DNA of 64,000 bases from Mycolicibacterium moriokaense (GCF_003201655.1 NZ_QJJU01000007.1:124001-188000), one strand, 5' to 3'; counted from the stretch's first letter, positions 42,177 through 51,375 are shown. A program made the numbers and translations. Notes: a model not told the origin generated them from the sequence alone.

Positions 42177-43925
42177 ATGGGTTTTCTCAAGCAGGACGCG
42201 CCCGTCGTCGACTACGAAGAGTGGAGTAAGGGCACCCGCGCCGAGAAGATTGTTCCGATGGCCAGGCACTGGGCCGAGGTCGGGTTCGGGACGCCCGTCG
42301 TGCTGCACCTCTTCTATGTCGTGAAGATTCTGCTGTACGTCCTCGCGGCTTGCCTGATCGTGCTGACCACGAAGGGCATCGACGGGTTCACCAACGTGAC
42401 GGCCTGGTACGCCGAGCCGATCGTGTTCGAAAAGGTCGTGCTCTACACGATGCTGTTCGAGGTCGTCGGTCTCGGATGCGGATTCGGCCCCCTGAACAAC
42501 AGGTTCTTCCCACCGCTGGGATCGATCCTGTACTGGCTGCGGCCCAACACCATTCGGCTGCCACCATGGCCGAGCCGGATTCCGCTGACCAAGGGCACGG
42601 CACGCACGCCTATCGACGCGCTGCTGTACGCGGCACTGCTGGTGATGGTTGTGGTCGCGTTGTTCTCCGACGGCACCGGGCCGATTTCGGCGCTCGGCAC
42701 CACGGTCGGCGTGCTGCCGATGTGGCAGATCTGGACGATCCTCGGCCTGCTTGCCGCGGCCGGCCTGCGCGACAAGGTCATCTTCCTGGCCGCCCGCGGC
42801 GAGGTGTACGCGTCGTTCACGGTGGTGTTCCTGTTCGCCGGCTACGGGGTGGACATGATCATCGCCGCGAAGCTGGTCTGCCTGGTGATCTGGCTCGGCG
42901 CCGCGACGTCCAAGCTCAACAAGCACTTCCCGTTCGTGATCTCGACGATGATGAGCAACAACCCGGTGTTCCGGCCGCGGTTCATCAAGCGGATGTTCTT
43001 CGAACACTTCCCCGACGATCTGCGGCCAGGGCGACTGTCTCGGTGGCTCGCGCACTTCAGCACCGCGATTGAGGGGCTCGTCCCGCTGGTGTTGTTCTTC
43101 TCCCATGGCGGCTGGCCGACGGCGATCGCCGCGTTCGTCATGCTCTGCTTCCACTTCGGCATCCTGTCGTCGATACCGATGGGGGTGCCGCTCGAGTGGA
43201 ACGTGTTCATGATGTTCAGCGTGCTTGCGCTGTTCGTCGGCCACGCTCACGTCGGACTCACCGACATGACGACACCACTGCCGATAGTCCTGTTCGTCGT
43301 GGTAGCGGGCACCGTCGTGATCGGAAATCTGTTCCCCCGCAAGGTGTCCTTCCTGCCGGGGATGCGGTATTACGCGGGCAACTGGGACACCGGCTTGTGG
43401 TGCATCAAGCCGTCAGCCGAGCAGAAGATCGCCGACAACATCGTCTCGATCGCCAGCATGCCCGCCGCACAGATGGAGAAGTTCTACGGCAGCAAGGAAA
43501 CCGCGGAGATGTACCTCTATATGGGGTACGCGTTCCGCTCCTTCAACACTCACGGCCGCGCGATGTTCACCCTCGCGCACCGGGCGATGGCGGGATGGAA
43601 CGAGGACGAGTACATGCTCACCGACGGCGAGCGCATCTGTTCCACCGCAATCGGATGGAACTTCGGCGACGGTCACATGCACAACGAGCAGCTGATCGCC
43701 GCCCTGCACGAGCGGTGCAACTTCGAACCCGGTGAGATTCGGGTTCTGCTGCTAGACGCACAACCGATCCATCGGCAGACCCAGCAGTACCGGCTCGTCG
43801 ACGCTGCCACCGGCGAATTCGAAAGGGGCTACGTCAAAGTCGCCGACATGGTGACGCGGCAGCCGTGGGATGACACAGTGCCGGTACACGTGACATGGGA
43901 GAAGGACAGCGCTGACGCCACCTGA
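42177..43925 (+). CDS. DUF3556-type polytopic membrane protein, probable KstR target
   Basis: The 582-residue product from ATG 42177 (MGFLKQDAPVVDYEEWSKGT) has a soluble N-terminus, about eight membrane helices (about 45-410) and a soluble C-terminal domain of about 170 residues (YYAGNWDTGLWCIKPSAEQK; FNTHGRAMFTLAHRAMAGWN; GWNFGDGHMHNEQLIAALHE). Length and layout match mycobacterial DUF3556 proteins of unknown function. His-rich membrane motifs (FEHFPDDL; LCFHFGIL; VGHAHVG) could bind metal. A perfect KstR-type box just upstream suggests induction during growth on sterols. Confidence 0.82.
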   Translation: MGFLKQDAPVVDYEEWSKGTRAEKIVPMARHWAEVGFGTPVVLHLFYVVKILLYVLAACLIVLTTKGIDGFTNVTAWYAEPIVFEKVVLYTMLFEVVGLGCGFGPLNNRFFPPLGSILYWLRPNTIRLPPWPSRIPLTKGTARTPIDALLYAALLVMVVVALFSDGTGPISALGTTVGVLPMWQIWTILGLLAAAGLRDKVIFLAARGEVYASFTVVFLFAGYGVDMIIAAKLVCLVIWLGAATSKLNKHFPFVISTMMSNNPVFRPRFIKRMFFEHFPDDLRPGRLSRWLAHFSTAIEGLVPLVLFFSHGGWPTAIAAFVMLCFHFGILSSIPMGVPLEWNVFMMFSVLALFVGHAHVGLTDMTTPLPIVLFVVVAGTVVIGNLFPRKVSFLPGMRYYAGNWDTGLWCIKPSAEQKIADNIVSIASMPAAQMEKFYGSKETAEMYLYMGYAFRSFNTHGRAMFTLAHRAMAGWNEDEYMLTDGERICSTAIGWNFGDGHMHNEQLIAALHERCNFEPGEIRVLLLDAQPIHRQTQQYRLVDAATGEFERGYVKVADMVTRQPWDDTVPVHVTWEKDSADAT

Positions 43926-43949
43926 TCCGGTGGCTGTCTGGTTCGACTA

Positions 43950-44079
43950 CCGCGAGCGTGCGTGTCTGCACACCGACACGCCGCGATCCGCGGGCAGTAT
44001 CCGCACGCTCGCTGTCGCCGAGTGTGCAGAATGTGCCGGATTCCTGCGGCGTGTCGCGTGCAAACACGCACGCTCGCGG
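43950..44079. terminator. Long inverted repeat between convergent genes (REP-like)
   Basis: The 35-bp left arm (43950-43984) and 34-bp right arm (44046-44079) are near-perfect reverse complements, with the outer 16 bp identical. They enclose 61 bp. The element sits between the convergent stops at 43925 and 44108 and shares sequence with 13627-13702. It probably acts as a bidirectional terminator or a mobile palindromic repeat; no ORF is present. Confidence 0.7.
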
Positions 44080-44107
44080 ATTGGGCAGCTAGGCGCCGGC
44101 GACGCTT

Positions 44108-44899
44108 CTAGCCCATGACGTCGCGGACCTTGACGTCCTCGAGTCCCTGCAACGACAGTTCTCGTGCGACGTCGAGGTGCTTGCGCCAGTGCGCTTCGGC
44201 CGCGGCGCCGTCCCCGGCGCGCAGCAACTTCATCAGGCGGCCATACGACCGCATCAGCTTGTCGTAGTCCGCCTTCGACACCGGGCGGCCTTCCTTGAAC
44301 ACGAATGCGGTGTGCCGCACAGTGATCTCGTGCAGCATGCCCGCGATGATCGCGAGTGTGGCGTTGCCAGACAACTCCACCATTCGACGGTGAAAATCCC
44401 CGGTGGTCTGGGCCAGCCGATCGGATTGCCAGCCGACGGGGATGTGTTCGGCGATCATCTTTTCCAGTTCTTCGAACGCCTCTGGGGTGCCGGACTCGGC
44501 AAGCAGCCGCGCGGCCATCGGTTCGATGCCTGCGCGCGCGACCATGACGTCGGCGATGGTGGCGCCCGATAACTCGAGCAGCAGACCGGCGGGCCGGGCG
44601 ACGATCTCCGGCCCTGGCACCCGCACGCGGGCACCGGTGCGCGATCCGCGTCGCACTTCAACGAGCCGTTCGGACTCAAGCACCCGGACCGCCTCGCGCA
44701 GCGTCGGACGACTTACTGCGAAGTGGGCCATCAGCTCGGCTTCGTTGGGCAGGAAGTCGCCGTCCTTGAGCTGACCGTCGACGACCATCCGCCGCAGCGT
44801 GCCGGCGACGAGCTCGGCAGTTTTCGGTGACCGGACAGCCGCACTCGCCGGGACGGCGTCGGGGCCGATCATCGGCGCCAGCGGTGTGCTTCGTGTCAC
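44108..44899 (-). CDS. FadR/GntR-family regulator of the beta-oxidation operon
   Basis: The 263-residue product from GTG 44899 (a gggag site precedes it) has a winged-helix domain (ELVAGTLRRMVVDGQLKDGD; FLPNEAELMAHFAVSRPTLR; VLESERLVEVRRGSRTGARV) and an FCD sensor domain with FHRRMVELSGNATLAIIAGM. It is divergent from the thiolase/EchA/FadE operon, 179 bp apart, with a palindrome between. It is the probable ligand-responsive regulator of that operon, sensing an acyl-CoA or acid intermediate. Confidence 0.9.
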   Translation of the reverse strand: MTRSTPLAPMIGPDAVPASAAVRSPKTAELVAGTLRRMVVDGQLKDGDFLPNEAELMAHFAVSRPTLREAVRVLESERLVEVRRGSRTGARVRVPGPEIVARPAGLLLELSGATIADVMVARAGIEPMAARLLAESGTPEAFEELEKMIAEHIPVGWQSDRLAQTTGDFHRRMVELSGNATLAIIAGMLHEITVRHTAFVFKEGRPVSKADYDKLMRSYGRLMKLLRAGDGAAAEAHWRKHLDVARELSLQGLEDVKVRDVMG

Positions 44900-44999
44900 A
44901 ACATCTCCCAAACAGTGGTTCCCCGAGCTATGCAACTCAGTAAACCATGTCGGATGTACTCGGGCGGGCACGAACGTCTGCCGCCAGCCTACCAACCAG

Positions 45000-45011
45000 T
45001 AGGTTGACCTA
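45000..45011. promoter_or_regulatory. Candidate FadR-type operator
   Basis: TAGGT-TG-ACCTA has perfect 5-bp arms and lies between the divergent GntR and thiolase genes; an overlapping CAACC-AGTA-GGTTG repeat (44993-45006) adds symmetry. Position fits a GntR operator, but the match is short. Confidence 0.45.
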
Positions 45012-45078
45012 GTAAACTTTGTTCAACTACGTTCGGGATACATTTCGGGGACTACATCACATTCAAAGGAGAAGTGTC

Positions 45079-46224
45079 ATGGCTGAAGCAGTCATCGTCG
45101 AGGCCGTGCGGTCGCCGGTCGGCAAGCGCAACGGCGGTCTGTCGGGTGTTCACCCCGGCGAGCTGTCCGCACAGGTGCTCAACGGGCTCGCCGAGCGCGC
45201 GGGCATCGATCCGGAGATCGTCGACGACGTCATCTGGGGCTGTGTCATGCAGGCAGGCGAGCAGGCGCTCGACATCGCCCGCACCGCGGTGCTGGCGGCA
45301 GGCTGGCCCGAGAGCGTCCCCGGTGTGACCGTGGACCGGCAGTGCGGGTCGAGTCAGCAGTCGGTGCACTTCGCCGCCGCAGGAGTGGTGGCAGGCCACT
45401 ACGACGTCGTCGTCGCCGGTGGCGTCGAGTCGATGTCGCGCACGCCGATGGGCGCTTCGCTTTCCAACGGTGGTCATCCGTATCCGGAGGCCTTCCGAGC
45501 GCGGTACACCCAGACGCCGAACCAGGGCACCGGCGCCGAGATGATCGCCGAGCAGTGGGGCTTCGATCGCACCACGCTCGACCAGTTCTCCCTCGATTCA
45601 CACGAGAAGGCCGCCGCCGCACAGGATTCCGGCGCGTTCGACGACCAGATCGTTGGCATCAAGGATCAGGACGGGAATGTCGTGCTCAAGGACGAGGGCA
45701 TCCGTCGTGGCACCCCGATCGAGAAGATGGCGCAGCTCAAGCCCGCGTTCAAAGAGGATGGCGTGATCCATGCCGGGAACTCGTCTCAGATCTCCGACGG
45801 TTCGGCCGCGCTGCTGTTCATGTCGGCTGAGAAGGCGAAGTCGTTGGGGCTCAAGCCGATCGCAAGGGTGCACACCGCGACGCTGGCCGGTGCCGACCCG
45901 GTGATCATGCTGTCCGCGCCCATCCCGGCCACTCAGAAGGCGCTCAAGCGCTCGGGTCTCAAGCTCGAGGACATCGGGGTGTTCGAGGTCAACGAGGCGT
46001 TCGCGCCCGTGCCGCTGGCCTGGCTCAAGGACATCGGCGCCGACGAGAAAAAGCTGAACCCGAACGGCGGCGCGATCGCGCTGGGCCACCCGCTCGGCGG
46101 CTCCGGCGCCCGGATCATGACCACAATGCTGTACCACATGCGGGACAACGGAATTAAGTACGGCCTGCAGACCATGTGCGAGGGCGGCGGTCAGGCCAAC
46201 GCCACCATCCTCGAACTGCTGTGA
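45079..46224 (+). CDS. Acetyl-CoA acyltransferase (thiolase, FadA family)
   Basis: The 381-residue product from ATG 45079 (aaaggagaa site) shows the acylated cysteine in VDRQCGSSQQSV, His in NEAFAPVPLAW-type and GHPLGGSGARIM motifs, and the final Cys/Gly motif MCEGGGQANATILE. It is complete for degradative thiolysis of 3-ketoacyl-CoA. It is first in a three-gene coupled operon with an enoyl-CoA hydratase and an acyl-CoA dehydrogenase. The chain-length preference cannot be read from sequence. Confidence 0.93.
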   Translation: MAEAVIVEAVRSPVGKRNGGLSGVHPGELSAQVLNGLAERAGIDPEIVDDVIWGCVMQAGEQALDIARTAVLAAGWPESVPGVTVDRQCGSSQQSVHFAAAGVVAGHYDVVVAGGVESMSRTPMGASLSNGGHPYPEAFRARYTQTPNQGTGAEMIAEQWGFDRTTLDQFSLDSHEKAAAAQDSGAFDDQIVGIKDQDGNVVLKDEGIRRGTPIEKMAQLKPAFKEDGVIHAGNSSQISDGSAALLFMSAEKAKSLGLKPIARVHTATLAGADPVIMLSAPIPATQKALKRSGLKLEDIGVFEVNEAFAPVPLAWLKDIGADEKKLNPNGGAIALGHPLGGSGARIMTTMLYHMRDNGIKYGLQTMCEGGGQANATILELL

Positions 46225-47018
46225 CCGAGGCCGTGACGGTCCCCGCCGCTCTCACCGAGCGGCGGGGCAACGTCCTGCTCATCACGATCAACCGCCCCGA
46301 GGCGCGCAACGCGGTCAACAGCGCGGTGAGCATCGCGGTGGGCGACGCGCTGCAGGAGGCGCAGGACGACGCCGACGTGCGCGCGGTGGTGATCACCGGT
46401 GCCGGTGAATCGTTTTGCGCAGGAGCCGATCTGAAGGCGATCTCACGGCGGGAGAATCTGTTCCATCCCGAGCACGGCGAATGGGGCTTCGCGGGCTACG
46501 TTCACCACTACATCGACAAGCCGACCATCGCAGCGGTCAACGGCACCGCGCTTGGCGGCGGTAGCGAGCTGGCGCTTGCGAGCGACCTGGTGGTCGCCGA
46601 GGAACGCGCGAAGTTCGGCCTGCCCGAGGTCAAGCGCGGACTCATCGCCGCCGCCGGTGGCGTGTTCCGGATCGTTGACCACCTGCCGCGCAAGGTCGCG
46701 ATGGAGCTGATTTTCACCGGTGAGCCGATGAGCTCAGCCGACGCGCTCAAATGGGGCCTCATCAATCAGGTCGTGCCCGACGGCACCGCTGTGGACGCGG
46801 CGCTGGCGCTCGCCGAACGGATCACCGTCAACGCACCGCTGGCGGTATGGGCCAGCAAGCGGGTGGCCAACGGCGTCGACGACGGCGTTATCTCCGGTGA
46901 CGAACCGGGCTGGGCGAGGACCATGCGCGAGATCGGCACGCTGATCAGATCCGAGGACGCTAAGGAAGGGCCCCTGGCGTTCGCCGAGAAGCGGCAACCA
47001 GTTTGGAAGGCGAAGTGA
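46221..47018 (+). CDS. Enoyl-CoA hydratase/isomerase (EchA family)
   Basis: The 265-residue product starts at GTG 46221 overlapping the thiolase stop. It has the crotonase oxyanion loops ESFCAGADLKAISR and AVNGTALGGGSELAL, and a Glu in GLPEVKRGLIAAAGG at the catalytic position. It should hydrate a 2-enoyl-CoA. The operon lacks its own 3-hydroxyacyl-CoA dehydrogenase, so that step must come from elsewhere. It overlaps the following FadE by one base. Confidence 0.92.
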   Translation: MTEAVTVPAALTERRGNVLLITINRPEARNAVNSAVSIAVGDALQEAQDDADVRAVVITGAGESFCAGADLKAISRRENLFHPEHGEWGFAGYVHHYIDKPTIAAVNGTALGGGSELALASDLVVAEERAKFGLPEVKRGLIAAAGGVFRIVDHLPRKVAMELIFTGEPMSSADALKWGLINQVVPDGTAVDAALALAERITVNAPLAVWASKRVANGVDDGVISGDEPGWARTMREIGTLIRSEDAKEGPLAFAEKRQPVWKAK

Positions 47019-48160
47019 TGAAGCGACTGGTATTCGAACCCGAGCACGAGCAGCTGCGCGAAACCGCACGCCAGTTCCTGGAAAAGGAGTGCGCGCCGCA
47101 CGTCGAGAAGTGGGAGAGCGAGCGCCTCGTCGACCGCGAATCCTACGTGGCCGCAGGCAAATACGGTCTCATCGGGTTCAACATGCCCGAGGAGTACGGC
47201 GGCGGAGGCGTCGACGACTTCCGCTTCAACGCCGTGATCGACGAGGAGTTCGCGAAGTTCGGTCCAGCTACTCCTGGCCTGAGCCTGCAGAACGACATCG
47301 TTGGCCCCTATTTCGCAGGACTGGCCAACGACGAGCAGAAGGAGCGGTGGCTACCGGGCTACATCACGGGCGAGCTGATCGGCGCGATCGCGATGACCGA
47401 GCCCGGCGCGGGTAGCGACCTGGCAGGCATCAAGACATCAGCGGTCCGCGACGGCGACGACTGGATCCTCAATGGCTCCAAGACATTCATCTCGGCTGGC
47501 ATCAACTCCGACCTCGTCATCGTCGTCGCGCGTACGGATCCCGACGCGGGCCACAAGGGCTTCTCGCTGTTGGTCGTCGAGCGTGGCATGGAGGGCTTCG
47601 AACGCGGACGCAAGCTCGACAAGATGGGGCTACACGCCGCCGACACCGCCGAGCTGCACTTCGAGAACGTACGAGTGCCCGGTACCAACCTCCTCGGAGA
47701 GGCGGGCAAGGGCTTCTACCACCTCATGCATAACCTGCCGTCCGAGCGACTGTCAATCGCTATCTCCGCGATTGCAGGCGCGCGCGAAACCTGGCGCGAG
47801 ACACTGCAATACGTCAAGGACCGCAAGGCGTTCGGTCAGCCGATCGGCAGCTTCCAGCACAACCGGTTCCTGATGGCCGAGATGGACACCGAGCTCGAGA
47901 TCGCCGAGCAGTACATCGACCGCTGCCTGCGCGCCGCCGTCGACAAGGAGCTGACCGCGGTGCAGGCGTCGAAGGCCAAGTGGTGGTGCACCGAGCTCGG
48001 CAAGAGGGTCGTCGACAACTGCGTGCAGCTGCACGGCGGGTACGGCTACATGAACGAGTACAAGGTCGCGCGTGACTACGTCGACGTCCGCATCCAGACG
48101 ATCTTCGGTGGAACCACCGAGATCATGAAAGAGATCATCGGCCGCGACCTAGGGCTCTAA
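47018..48160 (+). CDS. Acyl-CoA dehydrogenase (long-chain/LCAD-like FadE)
   Basis: The 380-residue product from ATG 47018 (MKRLVFEPEHEQLRETARQF) has the flavin motifs AIAMTEPGAGSDLAGI and LNGSKTFISAGINSD. The C-terminal segment reads FGGTTEIMKEIIGRDL, with Gly where short-chain enzymes have the catalytic Glu. As in LCAD and isovaleryl-CoA dehydrogenase, the base is probably the Glu in GARETWRETLQYV on an adjacent helix. It is the last gene of the thiolase/EchA/FadE operon and is followed by a hairpin. Confidence 0.93.
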   Translation: MKRLVFEPEHEQLRETARQFLEKECAPHVEKWESERLVDRESYVAAGKYGLIGFNMPEEYGGGGVDDFRFNAVIDEEFAKFGPATPGLSLQNDIVGPYFAGLANDEQKERWLPGYITGELIGAIAMTEPGAGSDLAGIKTSAVRDGDDWILNGSKTFISAGINSDLVIVVARTDPDAGHKGFSLLVVERGMEGFERGRKLDKMGLHAADTAELHFENVRVPGTNLLGEAGKGFYHLMHNLPSERLSIAISAIAGARETWRETLQYVKDRKAFGQPIGSFQHNRFLMAEMDTELEIAEQYIDRCLRAAVDKELTAVQASKAKWWCTELGKRVVDNCVQLHGGYGYMNEYKVARDYVDVRIQTIFGGTTEIMKEIIGRDLGL

Positions 48161-48164
48161 CCCG

Positions 48165-48212
48165 CGTCGAGATCGACGTCTTGGCGGGATCTACTCGTAC
48201 TTTCCCGCCCAA
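48165..48212. terminator. Two hairpins between convergent genes
   Basis: A perfect CGTCGA-GA-TCGACG palindrome (48165-48178) is followed by a stem TTGGCGGGA (48181-48189) pairing with TCCCGCCCAA (48203-48212, one bulge). Both lie between the convergent fadE and fasciclin genes and fit a bidirectional terminator without a U-tract. Confidence 0.55.
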
Positions 48213-48231
48213 ACGTCCGTTTCGGCGTGCT

Positions 48232-48966
48232 CTAGCCGGCCGGAGCGGGAGCCGGCATGTGCTGGTCGCTCGCAGGCGGTGGCGGGGGCGCCTCGGCCGA
48301 CGTGGTGGTCGTCGTGGTCGTGCTTGTCGAGCTGGTGCCGGTCGGCGTGATCGGCTCAGGGCCCGTCGCGGGATCGAGCACCGTGTCGATGATGTAGATC
48401 CGCGCATTGGCGGCCTGGATCGCACCGCAGACGAGCTTGGCGGTGTCGTTGACCTTGATGTCGCCGCCCTTGCCGGTCACCTTGATCTCGGCGCCCTGCT
48501 GGGTCGGCCGCTGACCGTGCACGTCGTCGGTACCGAGCAGGCCGAGGAAGACGTGGTAGTAGTCGAGCTTGTACAGCGCCGCGGGGTCGGCCTTGACGGC
48601 GTCGAGGCCCGGGTCCGCTGCGAACGCATCGTTGGTCGGCGCGAACACCACGTAGGGGCCGTTGTCGAGCACGTCGACGATGTTGACGGCCGGGTTGGCC
48701 TGCCCTGAGACCAGCGAGTTGAACGTTGAGATGTCCGGGATGCTGGCGAGCACCTTGCCGACCGGCTGGCTGTTGAAGTCCTTCCAGTTGGGCTGCGCCG
48801 CCCTGAACGCGTCGCAGCCCGACCCCTGAAGGTCGGGGATCGGGTTCGCGGGGGCAGGCGCCGGCGTTGGATCGTCGGCATTGGCGGTGATCGCAAACGG
48901 CAGCGATGCCACGATCGCGGCGATGCCCGCGGCAGCGCCCAAGGTCTTGCTGGTGCGAGTCTTCAA
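48232..48966 (-). CDS. Secreted fasciclin-domain protein
   Basis: The 244-residue product has a Sec signal peptide (cleavage likely after TANA) and a Pro/Ala linker. One fasciclin (FAS1) domain follows at about 55-205, with FNSLVSGQANPAVNIVDVL, YVVFAPTNDAFAADPGLDAV, the YxH motif in LDYYHVFLG and ARIYIIDTVLDPATGP. A Thr/Ser/Pro-rich tail ends the protein. It resembles MPT70/MPT83 antigens but has no lipobox, so it should be released or loosely wall-bound. Two cysteines (GSGCDAF; KLVCGAI) may form a disulfide. Confidence 0.9.
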   Translation of the reverse strand: MKTRTSKTLGAAAGIAAIVASLPFAITANADDPTPAPAPANPIPDLQGSGCDAFRAAQPNWKDFNSQPVGKVLASIPDISTFNSLVSGQANPAVNIVDVLDNGPYVVFAPTNDAFAADPGLDAVKADPAALYKLDYYHVFLGLLGTDDVHGQRPTQQGAEIKVTGKGGDIKVNDTAKLVCGAIQAANARIYIIDTVLDPATGPEPITPTGTSSTSTTTTTTTSAEAPPPPPASDQHMPAPAPAG

Positions 48967-49056
48967 CTCCGGCTCCTCGGCTCGTCAGGTCCCTCAACCC
49001 GCATCGCATGGTAGAGGCAGCGAACACCCAACGCCAAAGTCAGTGTTGACCGAAAC

Positions 49057-50391
49057 TCACGCAACAGGTGCGCTGACCTGCACTTTCCGCACGTTTGCGC
49101 AAAGGATCACAGCGACGAGACACAGGCAGGCCGCCAGGTAGAACGCGGTGTCGTAATTGCCCTGCAGATCGCGCAGCCGGCCCGCCCCTGCGGCGGCGAT
49201 CGCGGCGCCAAACTGGTGGGAGGCGAATACCCAGCCGAACACGACGGGGGTGCGCGCGCCGAAGTAGTTGCGGCACAACACGATCGTCGGCGGTACGGTG
49301 GCCACCCAGTCCAGGCCGTAGAAGATGACGAACACCCACGTGCTCGGTTCGGCCTGAGGTGACAGCAGCGACGGCAACAGCAGCAGCGACAGCCCGCGAC
49401 CTGCGTAGTAGACGACCAGGAGCAGTCGCGGGTCAACGCGGTCGGTCAGCCAGCCGGAGAACACCGTGCCTGCGACGTCAAGGATGCCGATGGTTGCGAG
49501 TAAGCCGGCTGCGACCGTGGTCGGCATTCCATGGTCGTTGGCGGCCGGGATGAAGTGCGTGCCGATCAACCCGTTTGTCGTCATCCCGCAGATCGCGAAG
49601 CTCGCGGCAAGCAGCCAGAAGGCAGGCACGCGTGCGCCGATGCGCAACCCGTCGAACGCGGCGGCAAAACTCGAAGCGGGTACGACGGCAGGCTCGGCAG
49701 CGGCCGTCGCACCGTACGGGGTTAAACCCTTGTCCTGTGGGTAGTTCCGCATGAACACGAGCACCAGCGGCACCACACTGAGGGCGGCCGCCGCGACGAT
49801 CAGAGACGCCCAGCGCCACCCGTGCCTGGTGGTCACCTCGGCGACGATGGGCAGGAAGATCAGTTGCCCGGTCGCGCTCGCCGCGGTCAGCACGCCGGTG
49901 ACGAGGCCGCGCTTCGCCTCGAACCAGCGGGTCGCAACGGTGGCGACGAAGCCCATCGAGATCGAGCCGGTGCCGACACCGACCAGCACGCCCCATAGCA
50001 GCACCAGCTGCCAGCTGGTGGTCATCGTCACGCTCAGCGCCGATCCCGTCGCGATCAGCAGCAGGGCCGCCGACAGCACGGGTCGCACACCGAATCGGTC
50101 CATCAGGGCCGCGGCAAACGGTGCGGTCAGCCCGAACAACGTCATGTTGACCGACATCGCCAGCCCCACGACCCCGTGTGACCACCCGAATTCGTGATGG
50201 AGCGGGTTCATCATGACGCCAGGCACCGAGCGGAAACCCGCAGCGCCGAGGATCGCGATGAAGCTGACGGCGGCCACCACCCAGGCCCAGTGAATGCGAG
50301 CCACGGGCGTGCTCTTCTGCGCGGCGGTGAACGTCACCGGATCAATGTCGTTGATCCGACGGGCCGCGACAAGTGGCATGAATGACACCAT
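49057..50391 (-). CDS. MFS transporter (monocarboxylate/oxalate-porter-like)
   Basis: The 444-residue product has twelve predicted membrane helices, with two halves joined by a loop at about 215-250. The second-to-third-helix motif reads AALMDRFGVRPVLSAALLLI and is repeated as SGWLTDRVDPRLLLVVYYAG. The closest look is to oxalate:formate antiporter and monocarboxylate-type MFS proteins. The start at 50391 is provisional; MPL at 50379 is possible. It is divergent from a DJ-1/AraC regulator only 27 bp away, which probably controls it. Confidence 0.87.
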   Translation of the reverse strand: MVSFMPLVAARRINDIDPVTFTAAQKSTPVARIHWAWVVAAVSFIAILGAAGFRSVPGVMMNPLHHEFGWSHGVVGLAMSVNMTLFGLTAPFAAALMDRFGVRPVLSAALLLIATGSALSVTMTTSWQLVLLWGVLVGVGTGSISMGFVATVATRWFEAKRGLVTGVLTAASATGQLIFLPIVAEVTTRHGWRWASLIVAAAALSVVPLVLVFMRNYPQDKGLTPYGATAAAEPAVVPASSFAAAFDGLRIGARVPAFWLLAASFAICGMTTNGLIGTHFIPAANDHGMPTTVAAGLLATIGILDVAGTVFSGWLTDRVDPRLLLVVYYAGRGLSLLLLPSLLSPQAEPSTWVFVIFYGLDWVATVPPTIVLCRNYFGARTPVVFGWVFASHQFGAAIAAAGAGRLRDLQGNYDTAFYLAACLCLVAVILCANVRKVQVSAPVA

Positions 50392-50418
50392 TCGTTAAAA
50401 ACGTGCCAGAATGTCGGC

Positions 50419-51375
50419 ATGCATCGCATCGCCGTCCTGCTGCTGCCACCGGTGGTTGGTTTCGATGCCGCCATCGCGCCGACGATGTTCTCCAACGCGA
50501 CCGACGCCGACGGCAACGCGCTCTACGACGTGGTGACCTGTGGGCTCATGCCTGGACCTGTTGCGGCGACGACGGGGTTCGACCTGTTGCCCGCCGCCGG
50601 CCCTGAGGTGCTGGCGACCGCCGACACCGTCGTGATCCCCGGCACGCGCTACCCGCCCGCGCGCGTCGACGGCGTGCTGGCGCCTGAGGTGTCCGACGCG
50701 TTGGCGCGGATCCGGCCTGGCACCCGGTTGGTGTCGATCTGCACGGGCGCGTTCGTGCTTGCTGCGGCAGGACTGCTCGACGGGCGGAAGGCGACAACGC
50801 ATTGGAAGTTCGCCGATTCGATGCGCTCGTTGCATCCGCAGGTGCTGCTCGACGAGAACGTGTTGTTCGTCGACGACGGCGACGTGCTCACCTCGGCGGG
50901 GCTCGCCGCCGGAATTGACCTGTGCCTGCACATCATTCGCAGCGATCACGGCGCGCAGGTGGCCAACGCCGTCGCCAGGTATTGCGTGGTTCCACCGTGG
51001 CGAGAGGGTGGACAGGCGCAGTTCATCGACAGGCAGGTGCCTGCGCCGGATCACTTCTCCACCGCCGCGACTCGCGAGTGGGCGCTGCAACACCTCGACG
51101 AAGCGCTCACGGTGCAGCGGCTGGCCCGGCATGCGAGCATGAGCGCTCGTACCTTCAACCGTCGATTCCGCGAGGAGACGGGGCAGTCGCCCGGCGTATG
51201 GGTGCGTAACCGCCGTGTCGATCGCGCCCGCGAGCTGTTGGAGTCGCGCGATCTGCCGGTCGATGAGGTCGCCCGGCTGGCCGGCCTCGGATCGGGCGGG
51301 AACCTGCGCCATCATCTGCGCCGCGGTGTCGGGATGTCGCCGTCGAGCTATCGCAAGGTGTACCAGGGCGGCTAG
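50419..51375 (+). CDS. AraC regulator with DJ-1/GATase1-like domain
   Basis: The 318-residue product has an N-terminal DJ-1/PfpI-like domain (MHRIAVLLLPPVVGFDAAIA to about 180), including the nucleophile-elbow cysteine in SICTGAFVLAAAGLLDGRKA. A C-terminal AraC double helix-turn-helix follows (LTVQRLARHASMSARTFNRR; VDEVARLAGLGSGGNLRHHL). This FtrA/GlxA-like layout senses small nitrogen or acid metabolites. It is divergent from the MFS gene with a 27-bp gap and should regulate it. Its stop overlaps the convergent TetR by 4 bp. Confidence 0.92.
   Translation: MHRIAVLLLPPVVGFDAAIAPTMFSNATDADGNALYDVVTCGLMPGPVAATTGFDLLPAAGPEVLATADTVVIPGTRYPPARVDGVLAPEVSDALARIRPGTRLVSICTGAFVLAAAGLLDGRKATTHWKFADSMRSLHPQVLLDENVLFVDDGDVLTSAGLAAGIDLCLHIIRSDHGAQVANAVARYCVVPPWREGGQAQFIDRQVPAPDHFSTAATREWALQHLDEALTVQRLARHASMSARTFNRRFREETGQSPGVWVRNRRVDRARELLESRDLPVDEVARLAGLGSGGNLRHHLRRGVGMSPSSYRKVYQGG

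Noticed and set aside
42132..43250. 372-residue minus-strand frame
   Set aside because: Antisense to the DUF3556 gene, with His/Arg/Gln-rich sequence and no domain; a codon-position artefact of GC-rich DNA.
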